A stretch of DNA of 64,000 nucleotides. Origin: Abyssalbus ytuae. Its GTDB lineage: Bacteria; Bacteroidota; Bacteroidia; Flavobacteriales; Flavobacteriaceae. The stretch covers positions 248,001-312,000 of the forward strand of contig NZ_CP094358.1 of assembly GCF_022807975.1 (NCBI RefSeq), in the 5' to 3' direction. Under the pieces are notes generated by a model that saw only the letters and a program-made list of their open reading frames with translations, was not told the origin of the DNA and searched no databases. The translations under genes and the position numbers were made by a program. Of the stretch, positions 25,929-35,200 are shown in pieces. The stretch's first letter is position 1. The number at the start of each line of letters is the position of its first letter.

Positions 25929-27202
25929 TGAAATTATTTACCAGGATAAAAGCAGGAGCGCTTCAGTTTGTAATTTTTACCGGGGTGGTAGTTGCGCTTT
26001 TATTAGGTACTTTTCTAATACTGGTACATGTTCAGCATATGTTTGGCAAACAAACGGATGTTACTATACAAGCCGTAAAAAACACCGATTTTGGTATTGC
26101 CTATGCCCTAGCCAATAACATCAATTTCAACGACTCTGTGAAAATATCCGGCTTAGAAGGTAACCCCATAACCATCCATAAAAGTAACTGGGGGGTTTAT
26201 GAAAAAATAAGTTCCGCCTCAAACTTAAAAAATAAAAAATTCAGCAAAATTGTTCTGGTGGGAGGGCAATACCCTTCTAAATTACGGCCTGCTCTATATT
26301 TAAAAGATGAAAAAAGGCCCCTGGTGGTAGTGGGGCATACTAAAATTGAAGGCCTTTCATATTTACCGGAACAAGGAGTAAGATCAGGTAATATTGCAGG
26401 CACTTCCTATTTTTCAGAAACATTTATTCACGGGGCAATTAAAAAAAGTAACAATACCTTACCTGAGTTGTCACCAGAATTAAAAACAGCTATTGAAGAA
26501 CTTTCCTCAGGGAACTTTTTATCCTCTGCCTCCGCTTCACTAAATCCTGATAATAAAATAGAATACAAAAATTCCTTTTTTAATGAAACACAATATCTTC
26601 TGAATTCCGGCATTCTGACCGTTTCAGCTTCAACTTTAATCGGAAATATAATAGTATGGAGTGACCGTAAAATAATTATCGGCCCCGGCAATGTTCTGGA
26701 AGATATTATTGCCATAGCCCCGGAAATTGAGATACAAAACAATTTTAAAGGTTCCCTCCAGGCTTTTGCTACAAAAAAGATAACTGTGGGTAACAATTGT
26801 ACATTAAATTATCCTTCGGCACTGGTTCTCAATGATAAAACACCCTCAGTCAAAGGTAATTATCAACAGGAAAACCCTGCTCATATTTTTATTGACAAGG
26901 GAACTACGTTACAGGGAGCCATCGTGTATATTTCCGGCGATGCAGAAGCAAATTATACCCCGCAAATAATACTAAGGGAAAGTTCTGAAATAGTTGGTGA
27001 GGTATACTGTTCTGAGAATTTAGAATTAAACGGAACCGTAAAAGGATCGGTGTATACTTCTAAATTTATTGCAAACCAATCGGGTTCAATCTACCAGAAC
27101 CATATTTACAATGGGAAAATTATAAACAGTGAACTTCCGCGGGAATATGCAGGACTTATTATGAATGATAATTATAAAAAAACTGTAAAATGGCTGTATT
27201 AA
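25928..27202 (+). CDS. GspK-position minor pseudopilin-like protein with beta-helix-like head
   Basis: The start is the ATG at 25928. The N-terminus has a short basic leader, KA, then a long hydrophobic helix (GALQFVIFTGVVVALLLGTF), as in pseudopilins but with Phe instead of Glu at +5. GspK is the pseudopilin that usually lacks Glu5 and carries a large head, so this gene fills its place between C and I. The 380-residue head contains repeated short strands (for example LNGTVKGSVYTSKFI) recalling bactofilin/polymer-forming domains. That head is unlike classical GspK. The role at the pseudopilus tip is inferred. Confidence 0.6.
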   Translation: MKLFTRIKAGALQFVIFTGVVVALLLGTFLILVHVQHMFGKQTDVTIQAVKNTDFGIAYALANNINFNDSVKISGLEGNPITIHKSNWGVYEKISSASNLKNKKFSKIVLVGGQYPSKLRPALYLKDEKRPLVVVGHTKIEGLSYLPEQGVRSGNIAGTSYFSETFIHGAIKKSNNTLPELSPELKTAIEELSSGNFLSSASASLNPDNKIEYKNSFFNETQYLLNSGILTVSASTLIGNIIVWSDRKIIIGPGNVLEDIIAIAPEIEIQNNFKGSLQAFATKKITVGNNCTLNYPSALVLNDKTPSVKGNYQQENPAHIFIDKGTTLQGAIVYISGDAEANYTPQIILRESSEIVGEVYCSENLELNGTVKGSVYTSKFIANQSGSIYQNHIYNGKIINSELPREYAGLIMNDNYKKTVKWLY

Positions 27203-27531
27203 AAAAAGTTAAGGCTTCTACCCTAATGGAAACTTTAGTGGCATCCGTACTGATCGTAGTTATTTTTATGGTGGCCAGTTTGATCTTAAACAATCTCTTT
27301 TCCAACAGTATAAAGTTTAATACTCAAAAAATTGAAAATGAACTTAATGCTATTGAATATGCAGTTATTACCAAACAACTGAAATTACCTTATCGTGATG
27401 ATTATGAGAACTGGCAAATATCATCTTCCGAAAGTAAAGCAAACGGTATGAATATCGTCCTGCTTGAAGCAAAAAATAAAAACAACGGAAAATTTATCAA
27501 AAAAACAATTGTCATTGAAGGCGAAAAATAA
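27190..27531 (+). CDS. GspI-like minor pseudopilin
   Basis: A 113 aa protein with leader MAVLKKVKA followed by STLMETLVASVLIVVIFMVA, giving Glu at +5 and Ala at -1, and a short head domain. Small size and position match GspI. It overlaps the end of the previous gene by 13 nt and the next gene by about 17 nt, so the genes are translationally coupled. Confidence 0.75.
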   Translation: MAVLKKVKASTLMETLVASVLIVVIFMVASLILNNLFSNSIKFNTQKIENELNAIEYAVITKQLKLPYRDDYENWQISSSESKANGMNIVLLEAKNKNNGKFIKKTIVIEGEK

Positions 27532-27970
27532 AATAAAGGCGTTTACTTTAAGCGAAATGATGGTGGCCATTGTAATAACCTTACTGGTGGTAGGAATGGC
27601 ATTTTCGGTTTTAGGCCTTATCAGGAAACATATGAACGGTATTGCCTATAATTTGAATAAATCTACCCAAATTAACTTACTTGAACAGTCATTATGGATT
27701 AACTTTAACCGCTATGAGTTTGCCGAATACAAAAATTCAACCCTTAAACTTAAAAATAAGATCGACTCTGTAACCTACCACATACTGAAGGAAAAAGTGA
27801 TAAAGAATGCTGATACTTTAAATGTGAAAGTTTATGGCATCACCCCTTTTTTTAACGGAAAGAAAATAAAATCAGGTAAAATTGATGCTATTCGGTTATT
27901 TTTATCCGGAGATGATGACAAAACAATTTTTGTTTATAAAATTAACAATGCAGCACAGTATATAAATTAA
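27515..27970 (+). CDS. GspJ-like minor pseudopilin
   Basis: Leader ending NKIKA, then FTLSEMMVAIVITLLVVGMA with Glu at +5 and Ala at -1. The head domain of about 125 residues fits GspJ. The start is uncertain: the frame opens with TTG at 27464, and further TTG codons lie at 27509 and 27515. I prefer 27515, which gives a leader of usual length and a small overlap with the GspI-like gene. The stop overlaps the ATG of the next gene (TAATG). Confidence 0.7.
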   Translation: MKAKNKIKAFTLSEMMVAIVITLLVVGMAFSVLGLIRKHMNGIAYNLNKSTQINLLEQSLWINFNRYEFAEYKNSTLKLKNKIDSVTYHILKEKVIKNADTLNVKVYGITPFFNGKKIKSGKIDAIRLFLSGDDDKTIFVYKINNAAQYIN

Positions 27971-29106
27971 TGTCTTTTAACCTCGATAACATATCACAAT
28001 CTGAAAAGGCCGCTATTAAGAAAGACGACCGATTAGCTTCATTTTTAAAAAAAGAAATCACAATTTTCGGAAAATCCTTTTCCTCCAAAAAAAAAGAAGA
28101 TTTTTATACCGAATTAAGTGTATTGTTAAAAGCAGGCATTACCTTAAAAGAAGCATTGTCACTACTGGCTGAAAATCAGAAAAGCAAAAAACATCGGGAA
28201 TTTATAAATAACATTACTTCCGGCATAGTAATGGGACAAAGTTTTTCTGAAACCATAGAATACAAAAAAGATTTTACTGAATACGAATTTTATTCTTTAA
28301 AGATAGGGGAAGAAACCGGTACTCTTGAAAAAGTATGTGAACAATTAGGTAATTTTTACTCCGGGAAAAATGAACAAAAAAGAAACCTTATTTCTGCACT
28401 CACCTATCCGGTTATTATCGTAGCAACAGCAGTTCTTATTGTAGGTTTTATGCTGCGTTTTGTCGTTCCTATGTTTCAGGATATATTTAAACAGAACCAG
28501 GTGGAACTGCCTGCCATAACCCAATTTATTGTGAACCTCTCGGGGTTTGTAAAAAATTATGGATGGATGTTAGCTATATTAATAATTGCCTTCCTCTTTC
28601 TGAAAAGGCTTTTTGCCGGTAAACAGTGGTTTAAAAAATATAAAGGATTATTATTACTGAAAATTCCCCTCATAGGCCCATTTGCTAAAAACGTATACCT
28701 TTCCCAATTCACCCAGGCTGTTTCGCTACTTACTTCATCTAAAGTTCCTATTGTAAACAGCATACAGCTTGTAAAAAAAATGATTGACTTTTATCCCTTG
28801 CAAAAGGCTCTTAATGAAGTAGAAATAAATGTACTTAAAGGAAAAAGTCTGAGTGAAAGTTTAAAAAAAGCAGGGTTGTTTGACAGTAAAATGGTTTCAT
28901 TGGTAAAAGTAGCCGAAGAAACCAATCAGACCGAATTCATTTTTGAAAGGTTAAATCAGCAATACAGTATAGAGGTCCGGCAAAAATCCAAAATGCTGTC
29001 TACCGTCATGGAACCCCTTATCATTTTATTTGTCGGTGTTATTGTGGCAGTTATTTTAATTGCCATGTACCTACCTATGTTTAAGTTAAGTAACGTTTTA
29101 GGGTAG
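27970..29106 (+). CDS. gspF: GspF/PilC-type inner-membrane platform protein
   Basis: A 378 aa protein with the duplicated GspF domain: first copy about 45-175 (FYTELSVLLKAGITLKEALS, IGEETGTLEKVCEQL), second about 240-370 (FTQAVSLLTSSKVPIVNSIQ, VAEETNQTEFIFERL). Three membrane segments are at about 150-172, 195-212 and 348-370. It anchors the ATPase and feeds pseudopilins. It is the last gene of the locus. Confidence 0.92.
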   Translation: MSFNLDNISQSEKAAIKKDDRLASFLKKEITIFGKSFSSKKKEDFYTELSVLLKAGITLKEALSLLAENQKSKKHREFINNITSGIVMGQSFSETIEYKKDFTEYEFYSLKIGEETGTLEKVCEQLGNFYSGKNEQKRNLISALTYPVIIVATAVLIVGFMLRFVVPMFQDIFKQNQVELPAITQFIVNLSGFVKNYGWMLAILIIAFLFLKRLFAGKQWFKKYKGLLLLKIPLIGPFAKNVYLSQFTQAVSLLTSSKVPIVNSIQLVKKMIDFYPLQKALNEVEINVLKGKSLSESLKKAGLFDSKMVSLVKVAEETNQTEFIFERLNQQYSIEVRQKSKMLSTVMEPLIILFVGVIVAVILIAMYLPMFKLSNVLG

Positions 29107-29224
29107 TTTTCCCACCAAACCAATATTTACTTAATCATATCATAATAATAATTTAATTTTTAGGTTTCCTAGTTCATTTTAAATCAAAATATATTGCAGT
29201 TGCAAACTTAACAGCCTTATATTT

Positions 29225-29773
29225 TTGAAGATCACCAGCGAAAAAGAATTAGTTAACCAGTTGTCTCATAACAGTAAAGAGGCTTTTAATTCCCTCTACA
29301 AAATTTATTGGGAAAAATTATACAGCTTTTCTTTTAAAATGAGTGGTGACAAAGAGTTTTCGGAAAATGTTGTACAGGATGTTTTTGTTGATTTATGGAA
29401 TAAAAGAAAGTCTTTAAAAATAACCTCATCAATTGAAGGATATCTTGTACAAGCCGTAAAATACCAGGTTTTTAAAAGCTATCGGTACAAAAAATTTAAT
29501 CCCACAGTAATTGAAAGTGAATTTGAAAAATACCTGATAGAAAACATTCCCGACAATAATTCCGAACTCATAGAAAAAGTCTATTTGGCTATCAATAAGC
29601 TGTCTGAAAAAAGAAAACAAATTCTCTTAATGCACAAATTACAGGAACTGGATATCGAGCAGATTTCCCACGAGCTGAAAATCTCAAAACAAACAGTAAA
29701 AAATCAGCTTTCCAGTGCCATTAAACAATTACGGATAGACCTTAAAAAAGTTGCTTACCTCTTTTTTATTTAA
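29225..29773 (+). CDS. ECF-type RNA polymerase sigma factor
   Basis: Region 2 at about residues 18-65 (FNSLYKIYWEKLYSFSFKMS, VVQDVFVDLWNKR) and region 4 at about 125-175 (LSEKRKQILLMHKLQELDIE, ISKQTVKNQLSSAIKQL) define a sigma-70 ECF factor of the FecI-like group usual in Bacteroidota. The start codon is TTG at 29225; no ATG lies before Met39. TATTTTTG at 29220-29227 overlaps that start and looks like a -7 box, so the true start could be a little downstream. A FecR gene follows. Confidence 0.85.
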   Translation: MKITSEKELVNQLSHNSKEAFNSLYKIYWEKLYSFSFKMSGDKEFSENVVQDVFVDLWNKRKSLKITSSIEGYLVQAVKYQVFKSYRYKKFNPTVIESEFEKYLIENIPDNNSELIEKVYLAINKLSEKRKQILLMHKLQELDIEQISHELKISKQTVKNQLSSAIKQLRIDLKKVAYLFFI

Positions 29774-29870
29774 GAATTAACATAACCTTTCCTTAAACTT
29801 TTAATAACATTCTTCAATAGTACAAAACAGACAGTGATGGTACTTATCCATGTAATTAACACACACTGTT

Positions 29871-30809
29871 TTGAAAAAAGTAACTCATATTTTAGAACAT
29901 CTTATTAAGAAATATTTAAACAATAATATTAATGAAGACGAAAAAAAACTCCTCGATAATTTTGTCCGTCATGCCTATAAAAACACCTCATGGAATGATT
30001 ATATAACAGGAAATAAAGAAGAAAGTGAAAACAAGATTTTAGATAGAATCAACAATACTCTCAGTAATAATAGAGTAAAAAAATTAAATTATATAAGATA
30101 TTCGGCAGTAGCCGTGTTAATTCTGTTTTTTGGTGTAGCAGTATTATTTAACGGCAGTTCTGTATTTACAAAAAACAAAATAGTTGCCACCGGTATAGAA
30201 ATAGATACTTTAAAACTTACTGACGGAAGTATAGTTTACCTGAGCCCTAACACAAATATAGAATTTCCGTTACGATTTGGCAATAAAAAAAGAGAAGTAA
30301 CCCTATTAAAAGGAAATGCTTTTTTTAAAATAGCACGCGATACCGGTAAACCTTTCATTATAAAATCCAAAGACATTACCACAAAAGTATTAGGGACTTC
30401 TTTTAATATTTCATTAAAACAACATACTTCAGAAGTTTCAGTGGCCACAGGTAAAGTAAATGTTTCCGTGCAACATCAAAATGTTGACCTGACTCCCAAC
30501 GAACAGGCAGTTTTTTCTTTAGTAAACAAATCGCTTACAAAAAATATCATTGACAATCATTTTATTTTCAGTTGGTATAATAAAGATTTTGAATTTGAAA
30601 ATTCTGCTTTGGAAGAGGTAACAGCACTGTTAGAATACAAATTCGGGATAGCATTTGTATTTGAAGATGAAAAATTAAAGCAAGAAAGACTTACCGTATT
30701 TATAGATAAAAAGGACAACCTGAAAACCCTGCTCACACAATTAAACTATATCACACAACTAAAATTTGAGAAAAAAGAAAATGAAATATCAGTTACGACT
30801 TTTAATTAA
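29871..30809 (+). CDS. FecR-type anti-sigma factor
   Basis: A cytoplasmic anti-sigma region (1-75), one membrane segment at about 76-96 (YSAVAVLILFFGVAVLFNG), a FecR domain at about 105-205 (DGSIVYLSPNTNIEFPL, VLGTSFNISL), and a C-terminal DUF4974-type domain (about 240-310) that contacts the STN domain of a TonB receptor. The start is TTG at 29871. With the sigma factor it should control the SusC receptor at 32282, which has an STN domain. Confidence 0.88.
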   Translation: MKKVTHILEHLIKKYLNNNINEDEKKLLDNFVRHAYKNTSWNDYITGNKEESENKILDRINNTLSNNRVKKLNYIRYSAVAVLILFFGVAVLFNGSSVFTKNKIVATGIEIDTLKLTDGSIVYLSPNTNIEFPLRFGNKKREVTLLKGNAFFKIARDTGKPFIIKSKDITTKVLGTSFNISLKQHTSEVSVATGKVNVSVQHQNVDLTPNEQAVFSLVNKSLTKNIIDNHFIFSWYNKDFEFENSALEEVTALLEYKFGIAFVFEDEKLKQERLTVFIDKKDNLKTLLTQLNYITQLKFEKKENEISVTTFN

Positions 30810-30846
30810 AAAAAAATCAGATAACTAACTCATAATCAACCTCAAC

Positions 30847-32133
30847 ATGAAAAAAATTAATTACCTGCCTGTTATTATTTGTTGGATGTTCAGTCTTTAC
30901 TCGTGCCATACAGATTCTCTTGAAGAAACTGAAGAACTGGTTCCCTTATCTTCACAAAAAACGAAAAACCTGAGCCGTACAACCGATTTTGAATTAGCCC
31001 TGAGATGGGCCCCCATTCATTATATGGATGTAGACGCTACAGGAACCTATGCCGAAGGTGGTAAATCCGATTATGTTACTGCCATCAATTATGACGGTGA
31101 CTGGAATGCTGAAAACAACTGGAATAATTTAGCCGCTTATTCAAACTCATTATCCGCTCATTGCTACTATTCGATTGTAGAAACCAATACGCATTGGTTT
31201 ATAATCTATGCCTTTTTCCACCCACGGGACTGGACAGATAATTTCCTTTTATACAATTTAGACCAGCATGAAAATGATCTGGAAGGTATCATGATGGCTA
31301 TAGAGAAAGACGCTTCAACCTATGGTACTTTAAGAGGAGCAGTAACTGTGAGTCATTCAGATTTTTATTCTTATACTCCTGCCGGCAGCACTTTTTCAAA
31401 CGGATTAGAAGACATTGACGGTACACTGGAAATGCAAAATTATAACGGCGCCATGCATCCTGTTACAGCACAAGAAGCAAAAGGACACGGTTTAAAAGCA
31501 TGGCCTCAGAATAATATTAACGGAGACGGAGTAATATACTATCCTTCGGCCAACAGCAATGCACAAATACCTTCCGATAACTATGATAATTACGTAGAAT
31601 ATAAACTTGTAAATATTTTTGAAACCGGTGGTTTATGGGATCAACGTTTCAACACCAATTTGTTTTTTGATACCAATGGGGGATTTAAAGGCAACGATTT
31701 TAAAACCGGAGGTGCCAATGCTCCCTGGGCATGGAATGACGGAGATGACGGGATTGTACAGGGAGGTGAAATGGCTACCAACCCTGCAAAACTAATTGAT
31801 AATTATTTTGACGGTTTAGGAAACTTTTCTCATTTCTATCTTGACAATAAATATAACAGCCAGGCCGGTGGTGTGGTGACCTTCTACCAACATTGCGATT
31901 TTAAGGGATATGCAGTGGCTTTACCTGCCGGAAACTACACCATAGGACAACTAGAAGCATACGGAATAAAAAATGACGACCTATCCTCTGTCCGTATTGA
32001 AGACGGCTACCGGGTTACAATTTATGAACATAACAACTTTGAAGGTAACTCCTTAATACTTACAAGTAATACTACCTGCTTCGGAAATAATCTGAATGAT
32101 AAAACCAGCTCCGTAAAAATTGCGGTAGAGTAA
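30847..32133 (+). CDS. Lipoprotein with beta/gamma-crystallin domain
   Basis: Lipobox-like MFSLYSC at residues 14-20. The main domain (about 48-330) contains LRWAPIHYMDVDATG, THWFIIYAFFHPRDW and HENDLEG; the last resembles the GHRHDWE region of NPP1/Vps62-like proteins. The C-terminal 85 residues form a two-motif beta/gamma-crystallin Greek-key domain (VVTFYQHCDFKGYAVALPAG, VTIYEHNNFEGNS), which often binds calcium. It lies between the FecR gene and SusC. A role in binding or attacking a surface lipid or phosphodiester fits the locus but is inferred. Confidence 0.7.
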   Translation: MKKINYLPVIICWMFSLYSCHTDSLEETEELVPLSSQKTKNLSRTTDFELALRWAPIHYMDVDATGTYAEGGKSDYVTAINYDGDWNAENNWNNLAAYSNSLSAHCYYSIVETNTHWFIIYAFFHPRDWTDNFLLYNLDQHENDLEGIMMAIEKDASTYGTLRGAVTVSHSDFYSYTPAGSTFSNGLEDIDGTLEMQNYNGAMHPVTAQEAKGHGLKAWPQNNINGDGVIYYPSANSNAQIPSDNYDNYVEYKLVNIFETGGLWDQRFNTNLFFDTNGGFKGNDFKTGGANAPWAWNDGDDGIVQGGEMATNPAKLIDNYFDGLGNFSHFYLDNKYNSQAGGVVTFYQHCDFKGYAVALPAGNYTIGQLEAYGIKNDDLSSVRIEDGYRVTIYEHNNFEGNSLILTSNTTCFGNNLNDKTSSVKIAVE

Positions 32134-32219
32134 TTAATAAGACCTGATTCTCAAACTAATTTAAATAATAAAGAAATATATGAACAAAATAAACAAATAA
32201 AGAAACCTCAACTAAAAAA

Positions 32220-32243
32220 CCGTGATTGCGCCAACAATCACGG
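32220..32243 (+). promoter_or_regulatory. Leader hairpin before SusC gene
   Basis: Perfect 9-bp stem CCGTGATTG / CAATCACGG with a 6-nt loop, 38 nt upstream of the SusC ATG. No T tract follows, so it is not a standard terminator. It could adjust mRNA stability or translation, or be a processing site between the lipoprotein and SusC genes. Confidence 0.55.
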
Positions 32244-32281
32244 ATGAATTATAAGTATTGTAAAAATCAACACCTAAAAAA

Positions 32282-35200
32282 ATGTATTTTAAAAATAATT
32301 ATAATAAAATTACTACAAAACTCCTCTGCCTCTTTTTATTCGTTCAGCTTGGTTGGGCAAAAAATACAGCAGACTCTCTAAAAGTAAACCTGGATGCCAG
32401 TAACATAACCCTCGTGGAAATTTTTCAGGAATTAAAAACCAAAACTTCGTACAAGTTCAGTTATGGAGAAGATATTTTAAACGATAAAACCGGTTACTCA
32501 ATAAGTTATCATCAACAGGCATTAGCCGAAATAATTAAAGATTTATCAGAAAAAGCAAATTTCATCTATAACATCAAAGCAAAAACAATTCTCGTAAAGA
32601 AAAACAATACAAGTAATTTTCAACAAAAAGTAACGGGAGTCGTTTTAGATAATGAAGGTATGCCTTTACCGGGGGCAAACATTATTGAAGCGGGTACCAA
32701 CAATGGGGTTATATCAGATTTTGATGGAAAATTTATCATCACCCTAACTACTCCTAACCCCGTGCTTGAAGTTTCATTTATCGGTTTTGAAACTATAAAA
32801 ATACCTGTGAATGGAAGAACAGACATTATTGTTACCATGAATGTGGTGGCTTCCTCCCTGGAAGAAGTGGTAGTAGTTGGATACGGAAGCCAGACAAAAG
32901 CCGATTTAACCGGCGCTATAACACAAGTAAGGGAAGAAAGCTTTGCTCCCGGAAACAATATTTCCGCTGAAAATTTAATTCAGGGAAAAGTCGCCGGGGT
33001 AAGAATTGTCAATACCAGCGGAGAACCCGGAGCCGGTATTAATGTAACCATACGCGGGGTAGGATCTATAAGAAGCGGAAGTACTCCCCTTTTTGTAGTT
33101 GATGGTGTTCCGTTAACTAATGACAATGTAAGTGCAGAAGGCCCTAATGTTGGTTTCGGATCTTCAGGAGCCAAAAACCCATTAAATTTTCTGAATACTT
33201 CAGATATTGAATCCATCAACGTTTTAAAAGATGCCTCAGCAGCCGCAATATATGGAGCAAGAGGCTCTAACGGTGTTATTATCATTACCACCAAAAAAGG
33301 AAATAAAGGAGAAGCCACTTTAACGTTCGATTCTTATCTGGGCTTTTCACGGGTAGCAAATAAACTGGATGTACTTAATGCTGATGAATACAGAAATGCT
33401 ATTTCTGATGATTCATTTGACCATGGAGCAAATACCGACTGGCAGGATGTAATTTATCGTGAAGCTGTCACAAAAAACAACAGTCTGTCTTTTGCCAAAC
33501 AAACCAAAAACGGTAATTATTATATGTCATTAGGCAATATGGATCAGGAGGGTATTATAAATAATAGCAAATTTAAACGTACTTCCGGCAGAATTAATGT
33601 GGCCGAATCTTTTCTGGATGATCAGCGTTTACAAATTAAAACCAACTTAATAGCCAGTGAAACCATAGATAAAGGTGTTCCTACGAGTGATGACGGAGGC
33701 TCAGACGGGCAACTGGTAATTCATACCCTCATGGCAAATCCCACCCGCCCGGTATTTGACCCTGACGGAAACTATCACAATTTCAATATGAACGCCCACT
33801 ACAATCCCGCTTATTTGTTGAGCATTTATGAAGATGAAACCACTACGCTCAGGGTATTGGGAAATGTTGAAGCATCCTTACGCATTTTACCAGGTTTGGA
33901 ATATAAGTTAAATTACGGTATAGACCGGTCAAAATCCGAAAGAAACACTACCATTTATCCAAACTTTACCGATCGTAACCCGAACGGAAAATATGTACAG
34001 AATAACAACGAAGCAAAAAGCACTTTAATTGAACATTACCTCACATATAATAACTTTTTTGCAGAAAAACATAAATTGGAAGTTTTAGGAGGTTTTTCTT
34101 ATCAAAAGTTTGAAGTCTCCGGAACCAGTTTCAGTGTAGATGGAATAAGTGAAAAAGGAGATGGAGTACCTCCTGCATACGATCCCGGTTTTGCCGGTGT
34201 ACAATCAGGAGTGACAGGATTTGCACAGGAAAACGAACTTCAATCATTTTTTGGCAGGATTAATTACTCTTATGACAGTAAATATCTTTTAACAGCTTCG
34301 TTAAGAGCCGATGGTTCTACCCGTTTTGGGGAAAACAATAAATATGGCTACTTCCCATCGTTTGCAGTGGGATGGAATATCTCCAACGAAACTTTTATGA
34401 AAGACGTAAATGCCCTGACCAATCTTAAATTTAGGGCTAGCTGGGGCCAAACCGGTAATCAGGAAGTACAAAATAAAATAACTCAGGCCAGTTATGCTCT
34501 TTCCGGAGCTGATGGTTATTATCTGTATGATGATTTAAATTTAGTAAACGGGGTATCCGTTTCCAGAACTCCAAATCCTGATTTAAAGTGGGAAGTAGTA
34601 ACCCAATTCAATGTGGGAATAGATTTTAACCTGTGGAACAGTAAATTATACGGAACTTTAGATTACTTCAACAAAACAACTACCGATGCAATTCTTAATA
34701 TTCCTTCACAGGCCTTGAGCCCAACCGATAATATTTGGGTAAATATCGATGGAGAAATAGTTAATAAAGGTTTAGAATTTATGGTGGGATCTCAACTGTT
34801 AGATACTGATGATTTTTCACTCTCGGTAGATTTTAATGGGGCTACCCTTGATAATGAAATTAAAAATTTACCAGTTTCCGAAATTTTATCCGGGGGAATT
34901 TCCGGGCCGGGGCAATCGGGGGTTTTGGCTAATATTTATAAAAGCGGTTATGCTGCCGGTTCTTTTTATCTTCTGGAACATGCCGGTTTTGACGAAAATG
35001 GCTTTGATGTCTTCAAAGATAATAGTGGCGACGGTACCATAGGCAGTGACGACCGCATTATTATAGAAGGAGCCCTTCCAACATTCACCTATGGGTTTAA
35101 TACCCAGATGAAATATAAAAACTTTGATCTTTCTTTATCATTTATCGGACAAACGGGAGGTTATTTAGTCAACAACACCGGCTTAAATGCACTGAATATT

